From Meandrina meandrites (Eukaryota > Cnidaria > Anthozoa > Scleractinia > Meandrinidae): DNA of 64,000 nt. This document shows, piece by piece, positions 53,601 through 64,000 of the stretch; the stretch's first letter is position 1; each line of letters opens with the position of its first letter. The stretch spans positions 9,651,001 through 9,715,000 of the forward strand of contig OY855912.1 of assembly GCA_963693305.1 (NCBI GenBank), written 5' to 3'. The notes under the pieces are model-generated. The model was not told where the DNA came from, did no database searches, and saw nothing but the letters and a program-made list of their open reading frames with translations. The translations under genes and the position numbers were made by a program.

Positions 53601-54928
53601 AAATTATCCATTGTTCAGATTTCCTTGTTTTGATTATTAATAACGTCACGAGTTTCGCGCGAGGTACAATTTACAAGACGGAGAACACACAATAAAACTT
53701 CGGCCTCGGGGCACATTGACACTCAGAGGGGGTATAACTTTAGATATTTCTCGGTAAAAGTGCGCGAGATTAAAAGATTGGATGCTTTTAACTGTAATGG
53801 GTCCAAGCTCAGAGGCTATTAACAAAACTTTTCCGTGAGCAATTAAACGCGCGCACGAGTTCAAACTGTATCAATATTCTCATGACATTTCTTCGCGCAA
53901 TCTTCCAGGTTTTTCGACCTTGATCATGTTTTGAATTAAAGCATGACTCACATTTCTAGAAAAAAAAAACCGCAAACCGTTTCTGGGAATCGTTCCAAGT
54001 GCTTCAGCAAGTGGGATGTTTTTGTAATCTGACTGAACGAAAGCTTTCTCTTTCTGACTTTGATAGCTTTTGTAACTCGTCGAAAAAGTACTTGCGCAAA
54101 AAGCGTTAGAGGCAAATACAATGTCCTGCATAAAGCGACTTGATTTCCCTGTATGTGTTCTTCATTGGATCAGAACATTGACATTTTCTTATCAGTGGCC
54201 TGCCTATACAATAGGCCGACTTGACAATGTTTAATTTGTGATCTCCAAAACCCTGTAATTTGCATGCCAACGCATTCCAGCGAAGCAAACCCATTTAAGA
54301 TCCTCGCGAGAAAAATGCCGTATGTCAACAGACGAGCGATACACAACTAGTTGAAAAGACATAAATTTTGACGTGCTAAGTACCTAGCACGGAAAAAAAT
54401 TGCACAAGAGTAAACGGCACGATTTCTATACTCCAAAAGCTAGCAAGCGAACAGGGGCAACAGAGCAGAAATCCTTTGGGAAGGTTGTTTATCAATTAAA
54501 TATCAAAGTACTCTAGTCTTTGTAGTTACTCCAAAGCTGTAGGAATTTTGGTGAAAAAATAACGTTAACAAGAAAACACTTGTTTTGAACTATCTTGTAT
54601 TACACTCAACTTTAATTACACACCGCGAAAAGAACACTCTTTCGCCAACCCATTAAAAGTTTAATTTACCATTCTGCGCTCAACAAAGGCAAAGAAACTT
54701 GGCCTAATTAAAAGAAAATCATTCGCGTTATAAAATTAACGCCATCAAAGTTGAAGAAACAAGAGAATTTGTACTCACCCGTACGGTCCGGCTCACTTTC
54801 GATTCGATTTCACTTGTAATAAATGTTCTGCAGGCTCTGGGACACTGTCTTTTCGTAACAACAGACGGAGCCAAGGAAATTGTCAAAACAAACACGAGCG
54901 GCAAAAAAAGCGTCAAAACACGAGCCAT
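44670..54928 (-). CDS. Secreted collagen and EAR-repeat protein, 13 exons
   Basis: Exons (minus): 54928-54779, 52787-52749, 52409-52383, 51518-51465, 51362-51272, 50664-50629, 50419-50387, 49556-49527, 49401-49239, 48795-48760, 46774-46416, 45635-45412, 44912-44670. All junctions are GT-AG and phases agree, giving 1485 bases and 494 residues. Residues 1-24 are a signal peptide (L-T-L-F-L-P-L-V-F-V-L-T). A Gly-X-Y run covers about 55-94 (G-L-Q-G-P-I-G-P-Q, G-L-P-G-P-R). A Cys-containing segment (96-135) and a Thr/Pro linker (T-P-T-P-T-Q-P-P) follow. From about 158 come seven EAR units, each with Y-x-A-V/I-A and I-x-K-W-x-G-x-x-F, the right number for one seven-bladed propeller. EAR repeats are known from LGI and TSPEAR proteins as extracellular binding modules. 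The partner is unknown. The split codons at each joint support the model. Confidence 0.88.
46309..46395. repeat. Hairpin element in EAR-gene intron 10
   Basis: CCTTCGTAGCCGTTGTTTGG and the following CTCGTCACGCAACGCTC are matched by their inverted copies up to 46395, leaving a 10-bp G-rich loop. The arms are about 37 bp with one mismatch. The short element at 58388-58456 shares TTTGGGCTCGTCACGC. Confidence 0.85.
48415..48598 (+). repeat. 65-bp minisatellite, about three copies
   Basis: Unit includes CAGTCGACGCTCCACGAGAA and CAACGAAACGAAAATTGCTT. CAGTCGACG occurs at 48466 and 48531. Lies in intron 9/10 sequence of the EAR gene. Confidence 0.88.
49750..50030 (+). repeat. 144-bp direct duplication
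   Basis: TGTGGCTTTATAAGGCGTCG occurs at 49750 and 49894, and the match continues for about 130 bp through CAATTATTTGTTCCTAGAAT with few changes. Intron 7 of the EAR gene. Confidence 0.88.
51072..51232. mobile_element. 160-bp MITE in EAR-gene intron 5
   Basis: CATTAGAGTG...TTTAACCCGTGAAA at the left and TTTCACGGGTTAAG...CACTCTAGTAATG at the right are inverted over about 35 bp. No coding capacity. Confidence 0.72.
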
Positions 54929-55044
54929 GTCTTGCTTGGACGTTGATCGGTTTTCAACTGTGAATATCCAGTGAACAGAGACTTATACTGTGACTAAACC
55001 ACGGTCGGTATCGTTTGTTCGTACTAAACGGTTGCAACTCGAGC

Positions 55045-55062
55045 CCGCTTGTTATAAATAAG
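55045..55062 (-). promoter_or_regulatory. Possible TATA box of the collagen-EAR gene
   Basis: On the minus strand CTTATTTATAACAAGC lies about 125 bases before the ATG at 54928, with GC-richer sequence on the far side. Support is positional only. Confidence 0.35.
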
Positions 55063-57544
55063 CCGAGATTAAATCATCGGACCGATTTATCATCACCCTG
55101 AAGTCACGCGTTCGCACTCACAAACCGCAATCATTGAACGCAATGCAAATGAAGTCGATTGAATTAAGTGCGAATCGCAGTGGGGCTTCACTCTCGCCAA
55201 TGGCCGATAAGCATTTACCGACGGGACGCACCCATAGCCTCAATACAAAATTTCCCTTCCAATTTCCGGTCGTTTTGTCAAAACAACCAGAAATATTATT
55301 TTTCCGCGATCTGAAACTTTTCACGAGCGGAAATCAATATGAAAATAAGCCATTCAACTGCAGGCCCGGCCTCGCGCTCCGGAAGTGCTAACAAGATGGT
55401 GAATGTATATATCTGAAGAGTCGGTCGAGCCCCAAAAATTCCTTGCCCCCCTCAGCTCTCCGGCACATGGGCCATTGAAAGAGCGGTGGATTAATAATAT
55501 TGCAGGCAAATTGTAACATCTTGAAAACCGCTATGTTAAGTATGTCACGCGAAAATTTACAGTTGATCTTGAACAAGAAGGCTTACAGCCTGACAGGCTC
55601 AAAATCGTGCTCTCGATTAAGATATGCTCTCAATGTATGAGCTATCGATTTCCTTTTGTAGAAGCTTTGATTAAATCCACCATCCGGTGGTTGAAAATGT
55701 CGTCTTTCTGATAACAAGGTGCGTACAGATGGCGGCTATGATCGGGTGCGAATGCTAACAACATCTTGTCAGTTTGCGCAATATCAAATATTTTCTACAA
55801 GCTCTTCATCAGTTGTAATTTGTAATTACTTTATAGCCGACCAGGGGTATAGGGTGGTCCTTCTTATCAAGTCCGGCATCTGCAGGCTCAAATAGCCACG
55901 CACAAAAAATGCGAGATAAGGACGAATCCGTCTGCAGTCACAATAGAACGCAATTTCAACACTGTTTACTGTCTTGAGTGCAAAACAAAAGAGTAATTCA
56001 GGCTTAGCACTAATCGAATCCTTAAAATGTTAGGCACATTTCTAAACAAAGTTTTCTAAAGGATCTATTCTTGGGTATGTGGGAAAGTCATGTACTCCCC
56101 CTAACAAAAGTTAATGGCAAGGAACTAAGAAAACTTTGGCCTTGATAAAGCAGGAAGAAAATCAAAAGAATACGCCATCGATTGAAGTACAAAGGAAGGC
56201 CATTGAAGAAGGCACGTGTAACAGACCTTGAGGAAGTTAGTTGTGGATGCTATCGCAGTTATTATCAGAAATAAAGACAATCGCCAAGGAAGGAAGTTTA
56301 AGGAGTTTTGATCGAGATGTCGGTTTATATTTTCATAACTGATTTCCCTTGCGTGCACGATTAACATGTATGAAGCCTTCCATATCCGCATGAGATAATT
56401 GGTTGAGTGACACAGTCATAAATCACGCAAAGTGAACGTCTGTTGCATTGATTTATTACCAATAATATTTGCATTCAGTAATAATTCTGTCGAAACAAAT
56501 CCATGACGAATGAAAAATTAATTTGGGCCATGATATCTCAGATTGCTTTCTTCATGGAATTAAGCGTGCCTGGGGAATGTTAGCCGAAAGAGGGAGCGAC
56601 ACGGGCGGACTACAAAAAGCTTCTTTCACGCATGGTTCAGTGCGATCAAGAAGTAAACCATTCGTTTCAGCGCAATGATCGATCAAACGTGCTGGTAAAA
56701 CTTTACAGTTTCAGGCTCAGATTAATATTTGGTCATTGAATTAAGGGCTTTAGATAGAAACCACTTAAAATGAATCCTTTTGTCTGTATGTAGCTTACAC
56801 CACATCACTCGCACAAAACCCCCCGGGTGTTTTGAATTCCTAGCATTTTTGTTTCCAGCAGCACGTATCTTGCGGGTCGCGTTGCTAATCTCAGAGCAGA
56901 TCTGAAACAAAAGCGGAGCTTCGTGTGCGCAAAACATACACAAGTGGATGTTTACTGGTAGCTAAGGATATGTCTTATTTTAAATTAAATATCGGCCTTG
57001 GGACGTTTTCGGCCTCTAAGCTATATTTGTCTTCTTTGTTTCAAAACACACGTAGCTGTTCAACCTTTGAGGAAGTCGATAAGTTTTTCACGTACGGAAA
57101 GATTTCTATGAATTATTGATTATTCAAGACTTGAAAAAGTATCAACTAAAATGAGGCGATTTAAACTAGGAAAGAACGCTGGGATCATAGGTGGAATTGG
57201 ATAGTCTTTTTTTTGTTTTTCAACGATTATAAATGACCAACAGTTACTACTGCTCGCTGATTAGTTATAACTGAACATCATGTTGTAATATGGGTAAGTC
57301 ATTCTCACGGCGATCAAGTTAACACCTCTAATATGTAATAGGATCGATTATCATTTTGACATCACTTGTAAAGTAGCATTGTTCACAGTTTATACGACTA
57401 CACTTATCCTCTGCGCCAAGAAAGTCTTTTTTCAGTGGAACTGAAAAGCATACGACATGGTTTTAACTCAAAAGCGTCTATTCAAAATATGCATTCTCCA
57501 CTCTCTTCTTTGTCCCAAGTACAGTCTCTCGTCCTTGAAGTCAC
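55063..57544. other. Upstream flank, no recognised gene
   Basis: Frames up to 88 codons, none with a recognised domain. No clear repeat was found. Confidence 0.4.
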
Positions 57545-57572
57545 CTTCCATGGCCATCCTTCTCTTTCTCTC

Positions 57573-57590
57573 CCCCCCCCCCCCCCCCCC
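57573..57590. repeat. Poly-C run
   Basis: About 18 C after CTCTTTCTCTC. Low-complexity tract. Confidence 0.9.
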
Positions 57591-57845
57591 TCCACTCTAC
57601 CCATTTGAACATGCACTCGCCGCACATAACCGTCTTCCTTTCGATTCAACTAACAAGATTGACAATAACGACTGTATCATTACACTACAACTGCTATTCA
57701 TTTGTGCTGTCTTTGCATTATTCACGTTCCAAGAGCCCCTGGCCTGAAATTGGTTCCGCATGCTACCGCGTCTTTCGCGCCTCCGGGGACGAAAATGCGT
57801 CTTTAGCAGACATAAAGCATCTGCTAGGCATTGTGCTCCGCATAA

Positions 57846-57900
57846 ACAACAACAACAACAACAACAACGAGAACAACAGCAACAACAACAACAAAGCTAA
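57846..57900 (+). repeat. (CAA)n microsatellite, interrupted
   Basis: AACAACAACAACAACAACAA with GAG and AGC interruptions, about 55 bp. Confidence 0.9.
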
Positions 57901-57948
57901 CAGCAAACATATATCGAACTGAGGATGTTCCTGGGTACCCGGCTCCCC

Positions 57949-58262
57949 GGGGGGGGGACTCCCATATGAAATGGACGGGGATGCTCGTCGTAAATTTTGA
58001 TTTTAACCCCTAAAAGAGACCAATCTGGGTGTGGCCGAACGTTATGCAGACCCCTTAAAGAGTAAATATAACGAATCAAAATTCTTTCTTTTTTGTTATT
58101 TCTTCGCGTGCAACCCTAAACGAGACCTTGACGGCTAAAAATAATGACATTTTGCCCAGAACACCCTAAGCGAGACCAAAATCCGAAATTTACACCCCTA
58201 AGCGAGACGACGAGCATCCCCGTCCACTTCATATGGGAGTCCCCCCCCCCCCCCCCCCCCCC
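57949..58262. mobile_element. MITE with poly-G/poly-C ends
   Basis: GGGACTCCCATATGAAATGG then ACGGGGATGCTCGTCG at the left is matched by the inverse at 58208-58245, outside which lie G (left) and C (right) runs. The core repeats CCTAA(A/G)CGAGACC several times. Total about 310 bp. Confidence 0.8.
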
Positions 58263-58387
58263 GGGCCCGGCTCTGACCCTTTTGACCGATTTTATTGTTA
58301 TCTTAAAATACTGGGTATGCTGTTACACGACACGCGATAGTAAAACACAACAATATGTCTTCTTCGCTGCGCGTGCGTGCGCTGCAG

Positions 58388-58456
58388 CTCTTTGGGTTCG
58401 TCACGCGATACTATTTTCTCCCTCACTCGAGAAGAACGCGTGACAAGCCCAAAGGA
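58388..58456. repeat. Short hairpin element
   Basis: CTTTGGGTTCGTCACGCG and, inverted, CGCGTGACAAGCCCAAAG. It is a relative of the hairpin at 46309-46395. Confidence 0.7.
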
Positions 58457-59613
58457 CGCATGCATAGCAGGTTAACAATCTGCAATCCAAAATGAAAGAA
58501 CGTACTACCATTAATGTATTGGCAGTTTCTGCTTTTTTCAAAGTTAAGACATTTTTACAGTTAACGAACACATCTTGTCTGGGACTTCAGCGTCAGCTAT
58601 TTCCGACTTAAAAATCATATCCTTACCGGGTTTTCTAAAACTGGATTAAGCTTATCCAGGATTAGTCTCCACTTCCTATTAAATAATAAAGGTTATCAAC
58701 AATCATTTCTGTAATCTTTTGTTTTCCATGTTTCAAAATGGTTTTCTTTGAAAATTTGCATAACAAGAGCTCTTAACCAGCGGAAATAAACTTCGGTTAA
58801 CTTTTATTACCAGTCGTAGACTGGATGTTCTTTCCAACAGTAACTTTCCAGTCTTAACGTCTTGAAAACGCTGCAAACATTTAAACAAAGATCAGATTTG
58901 TTAGAAATTTCACACTGACCAAACTAAACGAAAATAATAATAATAAGAAAATTAACAATACCGTGCAGCTTTGAGGTCGGCTGCTAGTAGGTTAGTATTT
59001 AATTTGGCGGTATATCTCATTTTAGTAGAATATCGACTTTTTGAATAGAATATTTGAGCTACCATGCGGCAGGAAATGACCGGATTTTAAAAGCTATTTT
59101 GGTTAAGTTTGCGGGTTATGTGATGTTCACGGTGTGGAAATAACCTAATATTTTCGGGGAGGAGTTTACTTTGTGCCGATTACAGCAAGTGGCGAATCTA
59201 AAAGTAAGCGCAAAACAACATGCAATACAAGTGTAAATGCTATTTTAGGTGCGACAAATGATTTATTACTCATTGTCCTTTCAAATTAAATGTGGCAGCC
59301 ATGAAGAGTAGAGATGTCTTTTAACCCGGCTTTAAAAGGGCGAAAACATAACAAAGTTCCAACAAGCCACAGAAACACACCGATTAGAAGTAAGTGAATA
59401 TTAGCGGAAATGGTATACCCACATACCCTTTGCATAATGCGAGAAAACCACACGGATTTTGATTGCAAATACACGATTCAAACCTAACCTCCTAACTAGT
59501 TATAGCAGTAAGCTTAAAAGTGGGTAACGGAAATGCGGCAAAATTGGGCGGAAAAATTAAGCTGATAACCTATTAATATAATATTCTTCAGAGCACCAAG
59601 TTGAAAAAGTGAT
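58457..59613. other. No feature seen
   Basis: AT-rich, no supported gene or repeat. Confidence 0.4.
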
Positions 59614-59933
59614 TCAGTAGAATCCCTGTTAAGCGGCCATCCTCGGGGAAATGGGGTTCGTCAGAAATTAGCATAAGGATAAGGCCTTTTAAAAAGGTCA
59701 CGTTATTTCGATACAAAATAACTTGAAAAGGAATAACGGATGAAGACAACAATAAACTTGTGTTTGAATAATTTCGTCAGCCATTACTTTGGTCTGTCCT
59801 GGCTTGTTAAAAACAAAGCCAAACATGGTATATTCTTACAGGCCGCTAAATAGGGGCAAAAACAATAGAAGAACGCTCATCGGAACGGCGGAAACGTGGC
59901 CGCGGCCGCTTAAAGGGGGTTTTATTTACAGTA
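59614..59933. mobile_element. TA-flanked MITE with CAGTAGAATCCC-type end
   Basis: CAGTAGAATCCCTGTTAAGC at the left; GCTTAAAGGGGGTTTTATTT then ACAGTA at the right, inverted with a small indel. GCGGCC/GGCCGC continue the arms. About 320 bp, of the same general class as 6398-6577. Confidence 0.7.
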
Positions 59934-60492
59934 TTATACTGGCAATAGTTTCGGGACTTCAGTAACTGCAAAAAGGAGATAAAAAAGTTCAATAGAATTT
60001 ATTTTTCGTGAAAAAAAAAGAAGAAGAAAACAAACAATCGTGGAAAAATCTCAAATATTAAAAGCCGCAAAATTACAATCAAGTCATACAGTGCATAAGG
60101 ATCAGACGAAAATATTTTAATCGCAAATAATGCCGAGATTTTATCTTAAGGACAAATGCATGTTCTTCAACGGCGGTTAGGCTGAGGAAAGAATTCCAAG
60201 GTGGTACTTCACGCATGTCAATTTTAATATGCAATGAATGATAAGCAGGATTACAATCTAAATCAGCCGCGTGCATTGCATGTACGAATATCCAAGATGT
60301 CTGAGCGTCAGGGATGAACCGCTGGATTTTAGTTAGAATGGTCGAAAAATATTACAAGGCTTACTCGGTATATCGATCGATATCAAAACGTTTATTTTGA
60401 AGTTTTCTTTACACAATAAAAAAATCTGTACATTCTTATTTCTAACTGATGTACATTTTTTACAATTATTAACAGTAATTTGTCCAAATTAT

Positions 60493-60663
60493 AGTGTTTT
60501 CACTCACGTGACCAGCGGCCATATTGGTTTGTTAAAACAAAAGATGATTTTGGCATGAAAATAGATTTTAATTCCCGGAGGAATGGCTTGGTACACCAAT
60601 ATGGCCGCCACTTCTTTGTTTTGGAACACCAATATGGCTGCCGTGACGTCATATGAAGACGCT
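60493..60663. mobile_element. 170-bp inverted-end repeat
   Basis: GTGTTTTCACTCACGTGACC then GCGGCCATATTGG at the left matches, inverted, CCAATATGGCTGCCGTGACG then TCATATGAAGACGC at the right. ACACCAATATGGC is also repeated within the right half. Confidence 0.65.
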
Positions 60664-63220
60664 CTATAAAGAGAACATGTCTAGTCTTTCGACAAAAAAA
60701 AAGACAAAAACAAATTATATACGTATTTATTACTAGACTAACAAAAAAGAAGGCAAGACAACAGCCACCATTGTTTGCGTGCCGCATTTAAAGGCTGAAA
60801 AGACTACAAATACGTTTTTAAAGCAAGTGTTGTGCTGTGCCGGCAGGCAAGTGAAAACATTTTTACGTCAAGAGTTGATTTGCTCCATTCTCGAAACTCG
60901 CCTTATTTAATTTACATAAAAAGGCACAGGCAAGTTAGAATTTCATCATTGCAGGGATTGTATAGAATAACCAGTCACTGTGACTTCCGATGTTACCTCG
61001 TGCTGTCTTACATGACGCCCTTATCACTGTCACGAAGAACCGAACAGCTAAGATAGGAGATCTTCAGTTTTCTAATTAGGCCAAAACGTGAGGTGAAAAT
61101 CTCTGAGAAAACGCTAATTTCTTTAAATCATTGTAAATGGGCGTGTTACTAAGTTATTTTCAACAATGTCAGGTTTTCCAATCTAGCAACTTACATAAAA
61201 AGATTAATGTCGATGTCACACAAGTTATTGTTGCTAGCCTTGCTTTGAGCCAAACTTCAGTAAAACACACCTGCAACTAGCAAAATGATACAAAGTGTTT
61301 GATTTCTATTGGAGTGGTTGGCGCGGTTTTATAGAAAATTGAAAAACATCTTTTGCATCAATTGCAGCTGGGACAAAATAGACGCAAGTAAGTTATCATG
61401 TTTAGCCTAAAATTAAAAGATAATACTATTAATTACCTTGACAAATAAAAATAATTATAATATTGGCAATAATATTATTTTTATTTGATACAGAGCTTTT
61501 GTTTTTCTTGATTTTTTAGGCGTCAAAATCAGACTACACATACTGGTTCTACAGGTAATCGCAGTCACAGGTCCTCGGCAACATATTGGAGTAAGAATTA
61601 ATCCGTTTCGTAACAATAACAAGAAAACACCTCATGTCTCAACGTTTCTGTCATTCTTCACAATGTGTCCACTATCTTTCTGAAGCTGAATAACGGTGTT
61701 CTGTTTACTCGAGGCGAATCATGCAACCGAACGTTATTAGAAGTGTAGTTTAATTAGGTGCCTTGCCACTTGTCTCAAGTTTTGAGAGCAACTTTTTATG
61801 GTGATCTTACAGAGTAGTTCTAACCCCATATTGTTTCCTACCACTTCTAAAATACTGGTTTAGACAAATTTTCAAAACACTTGTTCCACACATCAAAATT
61901 GCTGCGTTATTATCAAGTGCACAAATGCAAATTATAAGTATTTCTGGACGACTGGAGGACATAGAGGTTGTTAAAACAAGCGTAAAACTCAAAGAGGCCG
62001 AACAAAACTACGAGAGAGTTTTATACGGAGAAATTAAAACTTTAAATGGCAATACGTCATCCACTTAATGCAATATATGTTTGACTTTTGACAACAGAAT
62101 ATTTTTCAGATATAGGAAAAAGGGTTTTTCCGAGAAACAGATCAAAATGCATAAATTTATAGACGCCATGCCTTGCGTACTCAATATTGATCTGTCAAAA
62201 GAAAAACTGAAGCACCTAAACGTGCACGTCTTACTGCGCCCAATGTCAACAATTCTTTCAGTTTGATTGATGAATCAGAACGGCTTACCCTCGAGAGAGT
62301 ATTGTGACCACAAGAGTGGATAAGTGTTAGATGAGTGTTTGTCGTACATAAACATATTTTGTTGTCAACTAAAATGCGGTTTAAGCAACCAGTTGACGCC
62401 AAAAGTACTAGGACCATCTATCGGCAGAGTGAAATCACGGATAAGCCCGTCTGCACGCGTTTACATTAGTCAAATTCTACGCCCTTGATGTGTGGAGTGT
62501 CAAATTTAAAGAACGAGTTTGGTTTCCAAATAATAGTTAATGAGAGTTCATGGTCAGCTCTTACATTTATTCCTTGGGGAGAAGGGTAATTTCACCTTAA
62601 GGCCAAAAAAAAGAAAGGGTAACTGCACAAGAGGGAAAATCTCACCTAAAGACCTTTAAAATTTTCGAAAATTAAAGGTGGCACTAAATCCCCTTAACAA
62701 TATGTTCGGCTTCTTGGTCAGTTTAGAGGATATTTTATTATACATGCGTATATTTTAAGAAGACCTGTTAAAAGTGTTAAAATAGTTTTAATGATTGTAA
62801 AGTGTCATCTCTTTTCTGTATTAACTCTACAACTACTGTTTAGCCTTTGACTTTCAGATCATAACAGAGGGAGTTCATTCACTTGCCCACCGACTCGCAG
62901 AAATGTTTCACTTTTTGTCAAAAATATTCAATAATTTACAAGGTCTTAAACATTAGCTTACGGATTTGTGAAACACAATTACAAGAAACTAAAATGTTTT
63001 TAACCTTTCCAGTCCTAAACTCGATTTTTTCATTCTCCACACATTTCTTTTTTACTTTTATTATTAAGAATTGATAGTTCATGAAGAAAATCTCTTGTAG
63101 CTGATTTTTTCTTTTCTCGTCTCCTGTCTCTATTAATTGATGCAACAATATAGCAAGAAGAAACTTAGATTTTAAAGAAGCTAGATCGCTCTTTTAAAAG
63201 ACGACTTTGTCGCATACCAA
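60664..63220. other. No recognised gene
   Basis: AT-rich flank with short frames only. An AATAATATTATT palindrome lies near 61470. Confidence 0.4.
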
Positions 63221-63361
63221 TTGGCCCAGTTGCTCAAAGAGTTCATAACGCTACCACTGCCTGGGTAACTCACTATCAAGTGGATAAGGCAGTTCATTCT
63301 GCTAACATTTATCAACTGGATAGTGATTTTTCCCGTTATTACCTTTTAACAACCGGGACCA
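63221..63361. mobile_element. 140-bp MITE with GGCCCAGTTG ends
   Basis: TTGGCCCAGTTGCTCAAA at the left and TTTTAACAACCGGGACCA at the right are inverted with a few mismatches. ACTATCAAGTGGATAA and ATCAACTGGATAGTGAT form an inner pair. Confidence 0.65.
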
Positions 63362-64000
63362 GGAATATAAAAGTTAAAACAATGGCTTGTAATCAGCGAA
63401 AAACACGAAAACACGACAGAAATAAAAGGAAAACGGATGGTAAAAACTAAACGAGTCTGACGGAAGCGATTTGCACATCTAACTAAACTAAATATCTTTT
63501 GAGCCAACCTAGCAAGTAAAGCTTATAGAAATTGCACTTCTCATACGCAGCAACCACAAAGAAGCTATGATATGATATTTAAAGTAATTATCTGATGTAC
63601 AAAATGGTTAATACTGAGAACTACGAACAACAAACTTGAAAAAAAAAGACCAACTTTTTTGAGATGCGCTGTTCATGAGGTAGCTCGTTAAATAAATGAA
63701 GGTAATCGTTTTTATCTGGAGCTAGCTAATTAAATAAATAAAGAAAGCACGAAATGGTACAAAAAGCTTGACCTCGTCCCTATAAAGACTCCGGGACTCG
63801 AAGAGTTTATCGTGTAAATGAGTCTTCCAATACTGGCTACTGAATAATTCGTTCAGTTCGTTCAAGACGACATAATAAACAGGACTGTCAATTCACGACT
63901 CACGTGACCATATTCAGTAAACTGTCGAATTCAGAGAACCGCTGGACTTGAATTTGCTGGTGTCACGTGATCTCTGCAGTCTGTTGAGAAACTGGGCTTC
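63362..64000. other. No feature seen
   Basis: AT-rich sequence to the window edge, with no supported gene. Confidence 0.4.

Noticed and set aside
57457..57747. Proline-rich 96-codon frame
   Set aside because: Created by the poly-C run; no other support.

Overview
The window is nuclear DNA of an animal, most likely an anthozoan cnidarian (inference). It holds spliced genes with GT-AG introns, two head-to-tail actin genes of the cytoplasmic/cnidarian type (376 residues), a secreted collagen plus EAR-repeat protein, and a dense load of LINE, Penelope-like, SINE and inverted-repeat elements of kinds common in coral and sea-anemone genomes. No bacterial operon, CRISPR array or rRNA is present.

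Layout. 1-25188 (minus) is actin copy A: exon 3 (partial) lies at 1-666 and exons 1-2 at 24752-25188. Between them is a 24.1 kb intron. Its two ends match the ends of the 0.92 kb intron at the same place in actin copy B. The middle of the A intron (about 870-24500) is unrelated to B and full of transposons. It has inverted arrays of a subterminal repeat at each end, a decayed KDZ-type transposase exon, two ATCGAT-rich inverted-repeat elements, a 2.7 kb element with a 95-bp array, a nested LINE/Penelope complex (8609-18900), an inverted-repeat element flanked by TA runs, a 750-bp tandem duplication with a 51-bp minisatellite, and a 135-bp array. 28433-30554 (minus) is actin copy B, complete and canonical. 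Both copies share about 1.1 kb of 5' flank, so the pair arose by tandem duplication.

31.6-44.6 kb has no convincing gene: it holds inverted-repeat elements, a TTAA-flanked 2.2 kb element, a tRNA-Thr-like SINE head and a second SINE. 44670-54928 (minus) is a 13-exon gene that splices cleanly to a 494-residue secreted protein: signal peptide, short collagen triple helix, small Cys-rich segment, then about seven EAR repeats, the number expected for one beta-propeller. 55-64 kb is its upstream flank, with short inverted-repeat elements and simple repeats only.

The points most worth a second look are: actin A keeps an open frame but carries changes at near-invariant positions (His73, His161, Asp24, Glu100, Asp179); its intron is about 26 times longer than its sister's; the insert may be the remains of a very large KDZ-type transposon; and the Penelope copies share one frameshift and record an ordered nesting history.
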